Positions 47,501 to 57,111 of a DNA stretch of 64,000 bases are shown one piece after another. The notes beneath the pieces are model-generated. The model worked only from the letters and a program-made list of their open reading frames with translations, did not search any database and was not told where the DNA came from. Source of the stretch: Sulfurovum sp. (lineage in GTDB: Bacteria > Campylobacterota > Campylobacteria > Campylobacterales > Sulfurovaceae). The first letter of the stretch is position 1. Every line of letters begins with the position of its first letter. The DNA is taken from assembly GCA_030949725.1 (NCBI GenBank), contig JAUZSE010000006.1, positions 1 through 64,000 on the forward strand, in the 5' to 3' direction. A program made the position numbers and the translations under genes.

Positions 47501-48068
47501 GTATATCTTTGATGAGAGTGAAGGGTGGAATGTAGATGAGAATGCTTCTAGGGTATCGTTTGATGAGGTAAAAGACAAGGCAGTAGGTAAGTTTGATTTC
47601 CCAAGACAAGGACGCAAACCTCACCGAGCATTAAGCGACTTCTTTCACCATGATAGACATGACATCATACCTCTTACTTGTGTAAGTGCAGGGTCTAAGT
47701 TTTCAGCCTATGAAAAAGAGCTTTATGATGCAGGGAAATACCTAGAGTATAATATGGTACACGGCTTCTCTGTAGAACTAGCAGAAGCCCTAGCAGAAGT
47801 AGCCCACAAACAAGTACGCTTAGACCTAAACATAGCAGACAAAGAAGGCTCATCTTTACGTGATGTACGTATGAACCGTTACCAAGGTGCAAGGTATTCG
47901 TTTGGGTATCCTGCCTGTCCAGACTTAGAACAAAGCCAGTTAATTTTTGATTTGCTGAAGCCTGAAGAGTTTGGCATAGAATTATCTGAGACTTTTCAGA
48001 TTCATCCAGAGCAGAGTACTACTGCTTTGGTGGTGCATCATGGGAAGGCTAATTATTATTCTGTTTAG
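44562..48068 (+). CDS. metH: Cobalamin-dependent methionine synthase
   Basis: ILVIDGATGTQIQ, GGCCGTTPQHI, GERSNSTGSKAF, TVRGDVHDVGKNLVDIIL, C-terminal activation domain; ORF opens at 44529 but TTG at 44562 fits the family start. Confidence 0.95.
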   Translation, partial: FLSISKTINALLEQRILVIDGATGTQIQNLEIPAESWLDEKGADQEGCNELLNDTAPELMRKVHYAYAKAGADIIKTNTFGTMPWVLDEYQMGDRCYELSKKGAALVKSVCEEFSTPEQPRFVLGSIGPGTKLPSLGHIHYDEMFEGYKLTALGLIDGGCDIFMLETCQDPLQIKAALHGCEAANEERGIKLPIMVSVTIELSGSMLIGTDATTIVTILEPFDILSLGFNCGTGPDQVKKHLKILSELCAIPISVHANAGLPQNRGGYTYYPMGPDEFTAKQLEFTAFDGVSFLGGCCGTTPQHIYALKQAVGVLKPKKPTGSIEPSISSLFNTTELFQEPAPLLIGERSNSTGSKAFRELIIASDYEGTITVGQAQVRDGAHCLDVNVEFAGRDGAVDMKAIMGLYNQKIPLPLMPDATRVNTMEEGLKCIGGKPIINSVNLEDGEEKFHAICNLAKKYGTALVCLTIDEVGMAKTKEDKVTQAERMYDMAVNGHDIDPRNLIFDMLTFTVGSGDLEYRDAAIQTLEAIRELHIRHPEVGSTLGLSNISFGLDINARRYLNSVFLHHCLKAGLTTVIINVKHIIPLMKMSDEDKAICEELLFAPDENSLFTFIEHFSDAVIDDEANDEAYEAMSREEKIAQLLLDGDKERMIPLVEEARHEINPDTIVNEILIDAMKVVGELFGSGQMQLPFVLQSAETMKTTVDYLNPFLTKQVKDTDTTLVIGTVRGDVHDVGKNLVDIILSNNGFKVVNVGIKTDLQEYLDVVEKQSIQAIGMSGLLVKSTAVMKDNLEAMAEMGMEIPVLLGGAALTRSFVDDFCRPIYKGPIFYCRDAFDGVISMTRIEKYNDDNSIGLDTRLAGDMVERVEKVKKTIIIPPFAELKMPEVQPVPTPPFWGRRVLTKDDLDLDMIFNWVNQRTVIKFHWGYKSKGMTKEEYKKLLDKTVYPAYERLKREFIEKGLFEPTIIYGYYPCRSDDQDLYIFDESEGWNVDENASRVSFDEVKDKAVGKFDFPRQGRKPHRALSDFFHHDRHDIIPLTCVSAGSKFSAYEKELYDAGKYLEYNMVHGFSVELAEALAEVAHKQVRLDLNIADKEGSSLRDVRMNRYQGARYSFGYPACPDLEQSQLIFDLLKPEEFGIELSETFQIHPEQSTTALVVHHGKANYYSV

Positions 48069-48099
48069 GGTATAATATTTGAAAATTTAAAGGAATATA

Positions 48100-48354
48100 A
48101 TGAAGAATATATTAAGAGTTAGTTTTATAGCAGTGTTTTTTATTTCATTTAGTTTTGCAACAGTTGATAAGAGTTGTATTGTAAAAGGTAATATTTCATA
48201 TAATGGGAATAAGAAGCTTTATTTTACATCCATACATCTTGATTATCCACATGTGAAAATTAATAAAGCAGGAGAGCGTTGTTTCAAAACTGAAGAAGAA
48301 GCAAAAAGAGCTGGGTGGAAAAAAGCTCCTAAAAGTTCTTATCACAAAAAATAA
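48100..48354 (+). CDS. Small secreted protein, sunset-domain-like
   Basis: Signal peptide; CIVKGNISYNGNKKLYF...CFKTEEEAKRAGWKKA. Confidence 0.6.
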   Translation: MKNILRVSFIAVFFISFSFATVDKSCIVKGNISYNGNKKLYFTSIHLDYPHVKINKAGERCFKTEEEAKRAGWKKAPKSSYHKK

Positions 48355-48448
48355 ATATCATATATTTGTAGTTATTAATAGGTAGGTGCGTTGAAAACAG
48401 CACCCTACGGAAGATTTTTATATTTATTATGCTAAAATTATGTTTGAA

Positions 48449-48468
48449 GAGAGGGGTTAAACCCTCTC
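48449..48468 (-). terminator. Hairpin GAGAGGG...CCCTCTC downstream of a 20-aa ORF
   Basis: 7-bp perfect stem. Confidence 0.5.
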
Positions 48469-48475
48469 AGAATGT

Positions 48476-48538
48476 TTAATTTTTGTAGTATTGTAAAATT
48501 GCTACAAGAATTGTAAGTATAAGGATAATCTCATCCAT
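48476..48538 (-). CDS. 20-aa hydrophobic peptide, candidate type I toxin
   Basis: My translation: MDEIILILTILVAILQYYKN*; structured leader 48556-48630 and downstream hairpin. Confidence 0.45.
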   Translation of the reverse strand: MDEIILILTILVAILQYYKN

Positions 48539-48642
48539 AATGCTCACACCCTTTCGCAGTTAAGATTTAACTGACGAAATTCAAACAACAGTTGTCGCTG
48601 TTGTTTCGAAAAACAACAAGTTAAACTGCATCAAAATTATAT

Positions 48643-49233
48643 CTAAATTCTCTTATTTCCACCATTTACCATAGCAGAAATAATCCCTTCTTCTTTTTGT
48701 ATATCTTCCACAACCACACCCACAATATGCAAAGGTACAAAGACAAGTACACCATAGAAAAATACAAATTCATGTACTTCTTTGATGTCATGTGTAAGGT
48801 CTTTGCTTAGTCCTAAGGTTTCGTAAAAGTGTATGCTAAGACCTGATAGGGTCATAAAAAGTACTAGGGCGTAGATGCCTATGTAGCTAAGGGTGACTAG
48901 CTTTTTGTGTAGGGTTTTACTACTAAAGTTTTGGTAGTTTTGTTTACCACTTTGGGTAAAGAAGAGAGCTATTCTCCATGCGACTAATGCAGCTAACGCA
49001 TAGCCTAAAAGTATATGCCATTCCCACATAGGCGAACGTATAGCTTTGGCTAAAACTTTGGCTTGAGCTTCTGTCACTTCTATGTTGATGTCTGCTAGTT
49101 TTTGGGTGAGTAGTTCGCTGTTGGTTCTCCAGCTTAAAAATGTTTTACGTAAAAATACTGTACCCATAAGACCCAATACTACAAAAGCATGTATCCAGTG
49201 CCATATCCTAAAATCAAATCTCCATTTTTGCAT
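48643..49233 (-). CDS. Cytochrome b561/hydrogenase-type membrane cytochrome b
   Basis: RIWHWIHAFVVLGLMGTVFLRKT, WEWHILLGYALAALVAWRI, VPLHIVGVV. Confidence 0.83.
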   Translation of the reverse strand: MQKWRFDFRIWHWIHAFVVLGLMGTVFLRKTFLSWRTNSELLTQKLADINIEVTEAQAKVLAKAIRSPMWEWHILLGYALAALVAWRIALFFTQSGKQNYQNFSSKTLHKKLVTLSYIGIYALVLFMTLSGLSIHFYETLGLSKDLTHDIKEVHEFVFFYGVLVFVPLHIVGVVVEDIQKEEGIISAMVNGGNKRI

Positions 49234-49291
49234 AACTTACCTTTTTGAAATAATGAATAGTATATTATAGCGTATAAAGAAGGAGATATTT

Positions 49292-49513
49292 ATGGAATTG
49301 AAAAAAGGCTTGTATAGACATTACAAGGGCTATATGTATGAAGTGTTAGATACAGCACGTCATTCTGAGACGGAGGAATGGATGGTGGTGTATAAAACTT
49401 TGTATGGTGATTTTTCTACTTGGGTGAGACCTTATGAAATGTTTAGAGGTAAGGTTGAGGTGGAGGGGGAGATGGTTGATAGATTTACATTTAAATCCCC
49501 TCCATCACCTTAG
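49292..49513 (+). CDS. DUF1653-family protein
   Basis: GLYRHYKGYMYEVLDTARHSETEEWMVVYKTLYGDFSTWVRPYEMF. Confidence 0.85.
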   Translation: MELKKGLYRHYKGYMYEVLDTARHSETEEWMVVYKTLYGDFSTWVRPYEMFRGKVEVEGEMVDRFTFKSPPSP

Positions 49514-49673
49514 CATCAAAGCTTACCAAATTATCACCCGAAAACTTAAAAAAGAGTTCTATGGGACGGCAGCAAACTTCGCAATCTTCTATGTAGTCTG
49601 AGACTTCTTCTGTGCTATCAAGTATCATAGAAATGCGTTCCCAGCAGTAGGGGCAGGTGAAAAAGTGTTCCAT
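49491..49673 (-). CDS. CPXCG-motif cysteine-rich protein
   Basis: FTCPYCWERISMILD...DCEVCCRPIEL. Confidence 0.82.
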   Translation of the reverse strand: MEHFFTCPYCWERISMILDSTEEVSDYIEDCEVCCRPIELFFKFSGDNLVSFDAKVMEGI

Positions 49674-49726
49674 TAGTTATCTTTTTCCAAATTATAGTAC
49701 AATCATATAAAAAACAGGATACCCAC

Positions 49727-50999
49727 ATGTCAGCAATCATCGACCATTTTCAAACACTCACTCAAATTCCACGTTGTAGTAAAGCAGCAGACAAGCTTTT
49801 AGACTTTTTAGTAGATTTTTCTAAAAGTAGAGGCTATAGCGTAGAAGTAGATGAAGTTAAAAATATTTATATCCATAAAGGTAATCCTACCTTGTGTTTA
49901 CAAGCCCATTATGACATGGTGTGTATGGGTAAAGCACCAATACTTGAGACTTATATAGAAGATGGTGTTATGAGAGCCAAAGATAGCTCATTAGGTGCTG
50001 ATAATGGTATGGCGATAGCTATGATGATGCAAAATATGGATGAGGGTTTAGACTTAGAATTTTTGCTCACAGCAGATGAAGAGATAGGGCTTATAGGGGC
50101 TAATGAAGTGGCGTTTGATTTAAAAGCAAAATATATGCTTAACCTTGACAGTGAAGATGAAGCTGAAGTGTATATAGGGTGTGCAGGTGGTGCAGATTTG
50201 CTGGCATTTAAAGAAGATAGCTATGTAGAGGGTGTGGGTATCTGTTATGAAGTGGCAGTCAAAGGACTCACGGGAGGGCATTCTGGTGTGGATATAGATA
50301 AAGGGATACCTTCTGCGATTAAGGTACTAGGTAAGTATTTGCTAGAAAATGATGTGACGCAGTTGGCTAGTATTTATGCTGGAGAACGTCGTAACTCTAT
50401 ACCTGCTAATGCTGTTGTCATAGTAAGAAGTGAAAAAGTGTTGGAAAATGATGGGGATGTGAGTGTAAGAGTGCTAAAAGAAGAACCCAAAGTCTTAAAA
50501 GAGGGAAGTAAGATTATTACGTTGATAGATGAGTTTAGACATGGGGTACTTGCTATGGATGAAGAGCTGGATATACCTAATATGAGCATCAATCTTGCCA
50601 TTATTACCGCAGATGAAAAAGGGGGAGTGAAGATAGAAGTTTCTGCACGTGCTATGGCGGCTGCTGAATTAGAATATATGACAGCAACTACAGGAGAGTT
50701 CTTTGAGTTTTATGGCTTTAGTCGTACATATAGAAGACAAATATCCCGCATGGAAACCTGATATTTCTGACTTTACAAAATTGGTAAGTAAAGAGATGAA
50801 AAACGTGTTTGGAAGAACAAAAATGATGGCAATACATGCAGGGCTTGAATGTGGGGTTATCGCAGAGAAATACCCAGAGATAAAGTTTGCCTCCATTGGA
50901 CCTACTATACGTTATCCACACTCTACTCGTGAAGAAGTGGACTTGGAATCAGTAGAGAGAACCTATAAAGTTTTATTGGGGATTATAAGCAGTACCTAA
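49727..50999 (+). CDS. M20 (PepD-like) aminoacyl-histidine dipeptidase, frameshift near 50735
   Basis: LQAHYDMVCMGK, LGADNGMAIAMMM, LTADEEIGLIGA; continues in 50703..50999 (AIHAGLECGVIAEKYP, STREEVDLESVERTYKVL). Confidence 0.88.
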
Positions 51000-51679
51000 A
51001 CTTTAAAAGTTTGTGATGTTTTACAGTGTGTTTCCATAAAACAACCTTCACATTCAGGCTTTAGTGCTTTACATTTGTACCTGCCAAAAAGTACCATGGC
51101 TTGATGGAGTAAGTGCAGATCGGTTTTAAACTTTTTACTTAACTCTTCTTCACATTTGATAGCTGTTTTTGCATCACTTAATCCAAGGCGATGTGCTACT
51201 CTGTAGACATGGGTATCTACTGCCATAAGGTTTGCACCCGCATATTCTATCATTACCACATTGGCTGTTTTTTGTCCTACACCTGCTAGTTTGACAAGTT
51301 CATCCCGTACTAGGGGTATCTCATTTTCATAGTTTTCTACAACAGACTGTGCCATCTTGATGAGGTTTTTGGCTTTATTGTTGAAAAAAGAACAAGTATT
51401 AAGGTAAGACTTGACTTGATCTAAATCTGCATTTGCAAGAGAAATCGGGTCAGGATAGGCTTCAAAAAGAGCAGGGGTGATGATGTTGACACGTTTATCT
51501 GTGCATTGAGCTGAAAGCATGACGGAGATGAGCAATTCATAAAGGTTTCTATACTCCAATTCAGTGACTGAATCTGGATAATTTTCAAGAAAGACATTTT
51601 TGATCTCTTCAATTTCTTTTTTGGTTGCTTTTTTAATTTTAAGTATTCTTTTTGCTTGGGTCATTTGTTTGTACCTCAT
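50996..51679 (-). CDS. nth: Endonuclease III
   Basis: LLISVMLSAQCTDKRVN, LAGVGQKTANVVM, VDTHVYRVAHRLGL, Fe-S cysteines at the C-terminus. Confidence 0.94.
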   Translation of the reverse strand: MRYKQMTQAKRILKIKKATKKEIEEIKNVFLENYPDSVTELEYRNLYELLISVMLSAQCTDKRVNIITPALFEAYPDPISLANADLDQVKSYLNTCSFFNNKAKNLIKMAQSVVENYENEIPLVRDELVKLAGVGQKTANVVMIEYAGANLMAVDTHVYRVAHRLGLSDAKTAIKCEEELSKKFKTDLHLLHQAMVLFGRYKCKALKPECEGCFMETHCKTSQTFKV

Positions 51680-51777
51680 TCTAAATGTTGTGAGTAAAAT
51701 ATTACCATATTAATAAATGATTTACCCTAGAGGGATATACTTCTAGGGTAAATTAAAATAATTAAGGATTATTAATC

Positions 51778-52626
51778 ATGTTAAAATTAGCAAAAACTTC
51801 ACTACTCGCGGTAGCTGTAATGGCTACTTCTGTTGTAGCCTCGGATATACTTGTAACTGTAAATGGTAAGAACATTACCAAGCAAGATGCTCAGGCATTT
51901 GTAACGGCTTCTATACCTAAAGCTCTTTTTTCAGAACTTAAAACTGCAGAAAAAAGAATGGTGACTGACAGACTGATAGAAAAGCAGTTATTTACTGAAC
52001 TAGCAGCCAAAGAAGGCATTGATAAAAAACCTGAATTTAAAAGAAACATGGAGAAGATAAAAGCAGAGCTTCTTGTAAATATGTGGATGAAAGAGCAAAT
52101 GGATAATGCCATGGTCAGTGACAGTGAAGCTCAGACTTTTTATAAAAAGAATGTGGATAAGTTTACGGGTAAAGCATCTATGCATGCTAGACATATTTTA
52201 GTGAAAGAAGAAAAAGAAGCCAAAGATATCATCGAAACTTTAAAAGCATTAAAAGATGAAGCATTAAAAACAAAGTTTATCGAATTGGCTAAAACGAAGT
52301 CGACGGGTCCTACTGCTCCTAAAGGTGGGGATCTTGGGACATTTAGTAAGGATCAAATGGTACTAGAGTTTTCAAAAGCTACATGGGCTTTAGAAAATGG
52401 TCAAATAACTATGCTTCCTGTTAAAACAGAGTTTGGTTACCATGTCATTTATCTTGAAAAAAAATCAGAAGCAGCGACTACTCCTTATGAACAGGTAAAA
52501 GAGAAAATCATTACTTCATTAAAGCAACAACAATTTTCTGCTAAAATAACACAGATTGCCAAAGAACTTAAAAGTAAAGCTAAGATAGTTGAGACGGTAA
52601 GCGAGACTAATACAACAAAAAAATAA
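51778..52626 (+). CDS. PEB4/SurA-like periplasmic peptidyl-prolyl isomerase
   Basis: Signal peptide; parvulin core HARHILVKEEKEAKDII...GGDLGTFSKDQMVLEFSKA. Confidence 0.88.
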   Translation: MLKLAKTSLLAVAVMATSVVASDILVTVNGKNITKQDAQAFVTASIPKALFSELKTAEKRMVTDRLIEKQLFTELAAKEGIDKKPEFKRNMEKIKAELLVNMWMKEQMDNAMVSDSEAQTFYKKNVDKFTGKASMHARHILVKEEKEAKDIIETLKALKDEALKTKFIELAKTKSTGPTAPKGGDLGTFSKDQMVLEFSKATWALENGQITMLPVKTEFGYHVIYLEKKSEAATTPYEQVKEKIITSLKQQQFSAKITQIAKELKSKAKIVETVSETNTTKK

Positions 52627-52651
52627 TCTGTATGAGTAAAGAGGGGGAAAT

Positions 52652-53269
52652 ATGAGAAAGTTGTGTGTTTTATTGGGACTGTCATTGACGGTAGGTATGA
52701 GTCAAGTATCGGCAGATGCGTTAAAAAATTCGTTAACAAATATGTTAAATGAAAAAGAGACTTCGTCTATGGTAGATCTAGGGAGCATAAACCTAAATGG
52801 GAAACCAAAGCCAGTCCAACAAGTAAGAAAAGTAAGATCCAGTAAAGCTGTTATAGCTACAGTAAATGGACATAAGATCATTAAAAAACAGGCAGATGAG
52901 TATCTTAAAAAACGAACACAAGGTAAAATAAATAACTTTGATGCCATAGCTCCTGAGCAACAAAAAAGACTTGTGTATGAACTCTCTCTTCCTGTACTTG
53001 TTTTGGATGCAGCTAAAAAAGAGTTGACTGCTCTAGAAAAACAAGCGGTATATACACGTACTTGGATGAGAAAAGAAGCCTTAGCAACAACAATCACTGA
53101 TGCAGAGGTCTTGGTGGCATATAATGAGATCATAAAACAGGCACAAGAAAGCAATACTACAGCTTCCATGCCTCCTTTTGAAAAAGTAAAAGATAAACTT
53201 AAACTGCAAATGATGGAAAAAACTATTGTGGGTAAATTGATGAAAGATGTCAAAATTAAAGTACTGTAA
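52652..53269 (+). CDS. SurA-like secreted chaperone paralogue lacking a parvulin core
   Basis: VIATVNGHKIIKKQADEYLKKRTQ...LPVLVLDAAKKELTALEKQAVYTRTWMRKEAL. Confidence 0.6.
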   Translation: MRKLCVLLGLSLTVGMSQVSADALKNSLTNMLNEKETSSMVDLGSINLNGKPKPVQQVRKVRSSKAVIATVNGHKIIKKQADEYLKKRTQGKINNFDAIAPEQQKRLVYELSLPVLVLDAAKKELTALEKQAVYTRTWMRKEALATTITDAEVLVAYNEIIKQAQESNTTASMPPFEKVKDKLKLQMMEKTIVGKLMKDVKIKVL

Positions 53270-53320
53270 AAAAATTGTGGGTAAAATATCTATTATATAA
53301 ATACAAAGGAACAGAAAGAA

Positions 53321-53803
53321 TGAAGAGAACACTTCTTATTTTGGCATTAACATTGGGTCTGGCTAGTACAACACTATTTGCAGCAACAGCTGGAATGGTA
53401 AACGATATGGAAATTACTGTAGATGAAGCAAATAATGCACTCAATAAATTAACAAAAGGTAAAATGACTTGGGATAAACTTCCAGCTGAAGGTAAAACCC
53501 AACTGATTCAAATGATGGCACCTTCTAAATTGGTAGCAGCTAAATCTAAAAAAGCATTGACTGATAAAGAAAAAGAAGCTGCCCTTGCAGGTTTTTTGGA
53601 TGCAGAAGAAGATGTCAGAAGCAAAAGTCTCAGACAAAGAAGCTAAAGAGGCTTACACAAAGATGGTAGATGCGGCTAAAAAATCGAAAAGTAAACAAAA
53701 TATACCAGAATTTGAAGCAGCAAAAAACAGTATTAAGATGCAACTTGCACAAGAAAAAGTTGTAGGTGCATTGATAAAGAACGCAAAAATAAAAGTTAAG
53801 TAA
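53321..53803 (+). CDS. Second SurA-like secreted paralogue (frameshift near 53610)
   Basis: ORFs 53275..53646 and 53585..53803; MKRTLLILALTLGLASTTLFAATAGMVNDMEITVDEANNALNKL. Confidence 0.58.
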
Positions 53804-53823
53804 TATTTAAAGAGGTAGTGTAA

Positions 53824-54897
53824 ATGTCTACAAAAGTTTTAGATGTCATAGAAGCAGGTGTAGTAACAGGTGATGATCTTCAAAAATTGTTTAAGATCGC
53901 AAAAGATGAAGGCTTTGCACTTCCTGCTGTAAATGTAGTAAGTACATCTTCTGTAAATGCTGTACTAGAAGCAGGTAAAAATGTAAATTCTCCTGTGATT
54001 GTACAGTTTTCTAATGGTGGTGGTGCGTATTATGCGGGGAAAGGTTTACCCTCAGCCCAAGCAGCTATTTTAGGTACTATATCAGGTGCCCAACATGTGC
54101 ATACAGTTGCGAAAGCTTATGGTATACCTGTAGTACTTCATACAGATCATGCAGCAAGAAAGCTACTCCCATGGATAGATGCACTGCTTGATGCAAGTGA
54201 AGCACACTTTAAAGTGCATGGCTTTCCTCTTTTCTCTTCTCATATGATAGATCTTTCCGAAGAGCCTATAGAAGAAAATATCGCTACATGCAAGTTATAC
54301 TTAGAGCGTATGTCTAAGATGGGTATGACACTTGAGATAGAGTTGGGTGTGACAGGTGGGGAAGAAGATGGTGTAGACAATACAGACATTGATAATTCAC
54401 TGCTTTATACACAACCTGAAGAAGTAGCTTATGCCTATGAAGAATTGATGAAAATCTCCGATAAATTCACTATTGCTGCTTCGTTTGGTAATGTGCATGG
54501 TGTCTATAAGCCAGGCAATGTAAGTTTGACACCAAAGATATTAGATAATTCTCAAAAGTACATTGAAGAGAAATACAATACGGTTAGTAAACCAGTGGAT
54601 TTTGTATTTCATGGTGGGTCTGGTTCTGAACTATCTGACATTAGAGAAGCCATAAGTTATGGTGCGATTAAAATGAATATTGATACGGATACACAATGGG
54701 CATTTTGGGAAGGTGTAGGTACGTATGTAGCGCATAATCATGATTATTTACAATCTCAGATAGGAAACCCAGAAGGTGAAGACAAGCCAAACAAAGGGAA
54801 GTATGATCCAAGAAAATGGTTAAGGTCTGGTGAAGAAACTATGATAAAAAGACTTGAACAGGCCTTTTCTGATTTGAATTGTATGGATAGAAACTAA
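53824..54897 (+). CDS. fbaA: Class II fructose-bisphosphate aldolase
   Basis: LPAVNVVSTSSVNAVLEAG, HTDHAARK, ELGVTGGEEDGVDN, HGGSGSELSDIREAI. Confidence 0.95.
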   Translation: MSTKVLDVIEAGVVTGDDLQKLFKIAKDEGFALPAVNVVSTSSVNAVLEAGKNVNSPVIVQFSNGGGAYYAGKGLPSAQAAILGTISGAQHVHTVAKAYGIPVVLHTDHAARKLLPWIDALLDASEAHFKVHGFPLFSSHMIDLSEEPIEENIATCKLYLERMSKMGMTLEIELGVTGGEEDGVDNTDIDNSLLYTQPEEVAYAYEELMKISDKFTIAASFGNVHGVYKPGNVSLTPKILDNSQKYIEEKYNTVSKPVDFVFHGGSGSELSDIREAISYGAIKMNIDTDTQWAFWEGVGTYVAHNHDYLQSQIGNPEGEDKPNKGKYDPRKWLRSGEETMIKRLEQAFSDLNCMDRN

Positions 54898-54901
54898 GCG
54901 A

Positions 54902-55768
54902 TTGTTTACTTCTTCTCCTTTAGAAAAACATACTTTTGAAGGTCATACTTTTTATCTAAAAAGAGATGACCTTCTCCATCCAGATTTTTCTGGAAATAAA
55001 GCCCGTAAATTTTACTATTTTCTTCAAAATGATTTCCCAAATATTACAAAAATTGTTTCTTATGGTTCTGCACAATCCAATGCGATGTATTCTCTTTCTG
55101 TTTTGGCACAAATGAAAGGGTGGGAATTTGAGTATTTTGTAGACCATATAGCAGAGTATTTGAAAGAGAATCCTCATGGAAATTATGCTGGAGCATTAGA
55201 CAATGGAATGAAAGTTTCCGTAGGTCGGGCTATCCTCACCCCGACAAATAATATTTTACACATAGAAGAGGGTGGACGACAAAAAGAAGCTGAATACGGC
55301 ATAAAGATATTGGCTGAAGAGATTATGGCTTGGCAAAAAGAAAATAACATAGAAGCATTAAATGTATTTTTACCGTCAGGTACAGGAACAACGGCACTAT
55401 TTTTACAAAAGCATTTACCTTTAAATGTTGTATATACAACACCTTGTGTAGGCGATAAAATTTATTTAAAGAAGCAGTTTTTAGAACTTGAAACGGATGA
55501 AAGCTATCATCCAACCATACTAACTTTAGAGAAAAAACATCATTTTGGAAAACTTTATAGCGAAAATTATAAAATTTGGCTAAAATTACAAAAAGAAACA
55601 GGAGTGGTCTTTGATCTCCTTTATGATCCTTTGGGATGGCGGGTTTTACTTGCCCACCCTGAAGTTTTCATAAAGCCTACACTCTATATACATCAAGGTG
55701 GAGTATTGGGTAACGAGAGCATGCTCCCAAGATATGAACGGAAATATCCGTCTATAATAAATAAATAA
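54902..55768 (+). CDS. ACC deaminase/D-cysteine desulfhydrase-like PLP enzyme
   Basis: FYLKRDDLLHPDFSGNKARKFYY, YGSAQSNAMYSL, PSGTGTTALFLQ. Confidence 0.83.
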   Translation: MFTSSPLEKHTFEGHTFYLKRDDLLHPDFSGNKARKFYYFLQNDFPNITKIVSYGSAQSNAMYSLSVLAQMKGWEFEYFVDHIAEYLKENPHGNYAGALDNGMKVSVGRAILTPTNNILHIEEGGRQKEAEYGIKILAEEIMAWQKENNIEALNVFLPSGTGTTALFLQKHLPLNVVYTTPCVGDKIYLKKQFLELETDESYHPTILTLEKKHHFGKLYSENYKIWLKLQKETGVVFDLLYDPLGWRVLLAHPEVFIKPTLYIHQGGVLGNESMLPRYERKYPSIINK

Positions 55769-55818
55769 ATAAATAAAATGTAGGGTGTTGTGTCCTCACA
55801 ACACCACGAGGACAAAAA

Positions 55819-57111
55819 ATGAAAATATTTTACAGCAACGACGACACTTTTAAAGAAAACTTCAATACACTTTTACAACGTGGAAAAATGGATATAGAGG
55901 GTGTGACAAACATCGTTTCAGGACTACTTAAAGAGATACAAATTGAAGGTAACAAAGCAGTTAAATCACAAATAACGAAATTTGACAGATGGGAACCAAA
56001 ATCAGATGATGCACTTTTGGTCTCTACGGATGATATGGCAAAAGCCTATGATAACATTGATCCTGAACTTCGTGATGCTTTACACCTTGCCTATGATCGT
56101 ATAGAGTCTTATCACCAGAAACTTATGCCTAAATCTTGGATGGACACAGAAGCCAATGGAACGATACTCGGTCAGAAAGTTACAGCAGTAGATAGAGCAG
56201 GGCTTTACATCCCTGGGGGGAAAGCCGCCTATCCCAGTTCCTTACTGATGAATGTGATTCCTGCACAAGTAGCAGGGGTGAAAGAAATAGTGATTTGTAC
56301 ACCAGCACCAGACAATGAGCTAAACGAACTCTTACTGGCTGCTTGTCACCTTTGTAAGGTAACACAAGTGTTTAGAGTAGGAGGAGCATCAGCCATAGGT
56401 GCGATGGCTTATGGAACAGAAACGATTTCTAAGGTAGATGTCATCACGGGGCCGGGTAATATTTTTGTAGCAACTGCCAAAAAGCTTGTGTATGGTGAAG
56501 TAAACATAGATATGATTGCAGGCCCTTCAGAGATAGGAATACTTGCAGATGAGACAGCTAGAGAAGATTACATCGCTATAGATCTTCTAAGCCAAGCTGA
56601 ACACGATGAAATGGCATCTTCTATACTCATCACCACAGATGGAGAATTGGCTAACAAAGTGAGTGAGAAGGTAGAAGAGTTTTTACTAACACTCAGTCGT
56701 GAAAAAATAGCTAGAAAATCCATAGAAGAACGTGGAGCGATCATCGTAACATCAACTATGGAAGAAGCTATAGACCTGATGAATGATATAGCTCCTGAGC
56801 ATTTAGAAATCCTCACTAAAGATCCTATGGGTTTACTAGAGAGTATTAAACATGCAGGAGCTATCTTCTTAGGTGAAATGACACCAGAGCCTATAGGTGA
56901 TTATGTAGCAGGGCCAAACCATACACTTCCTACAGGAGGTACTGCCAAGTTCTACTCCCCACTTTCTGTAGATAACTTTTTGAAAAAGTCGTCTATTATT
57001 TCTATGTCTAAACAGGGTATGGATGAGATAGGTGGAGCTTGTGCATTGATAGCAAAGACTGAAGGCTTGACAGCACATGAAGAGAGTATTCGGATTAGAT
57101 TGAGGGATTAG
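55819..57111 (+). CDS. hisD: Histidinol dehydrogenase
   Basis: DRAGLYIPGGKAAYPSSLLMNVIPAQVAGV, VDVITGPGNIFVATAK, NHTLPTGGTAKFYSPLSV. Confidence 0.95.
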   Translation: MKIFYSNDDTFKENFNTLLQRGKMDIEGVTNIVSGLLKEIQIEGNKAVKSQITKFDRWEPKSDDALLVSTDDMAKAYDNIDPELRDALHLAYDRIESYHQKLMPKSWMDTEANGTILGQKVTAVDRAGLYIPGGKAAYPSSLLMNVIPAQVAGVKEIVICTPAPDNELNELLLAACHLCKVTQVFRVGGASAIGAMAYGTETISKVDVITGPGNIFVATAKKLVYGEVNIDMIAGPSEIGILADETAREDYIAIDLLSQAEHDEMASSILITTDGELANKVSEKVEEFLLTLSREKIARKSIEERGAIIVTSTMEEAIDLMNDIAPEHLEILTKDPMGLLESIKHAGAIFLGEMTPEPIGDYVAGPNHTLPTGGTAKFYSPLSVDNFLKKSSIISMSKQGMDEIGGACALIAKTEGLTAHEESIRIRLRD

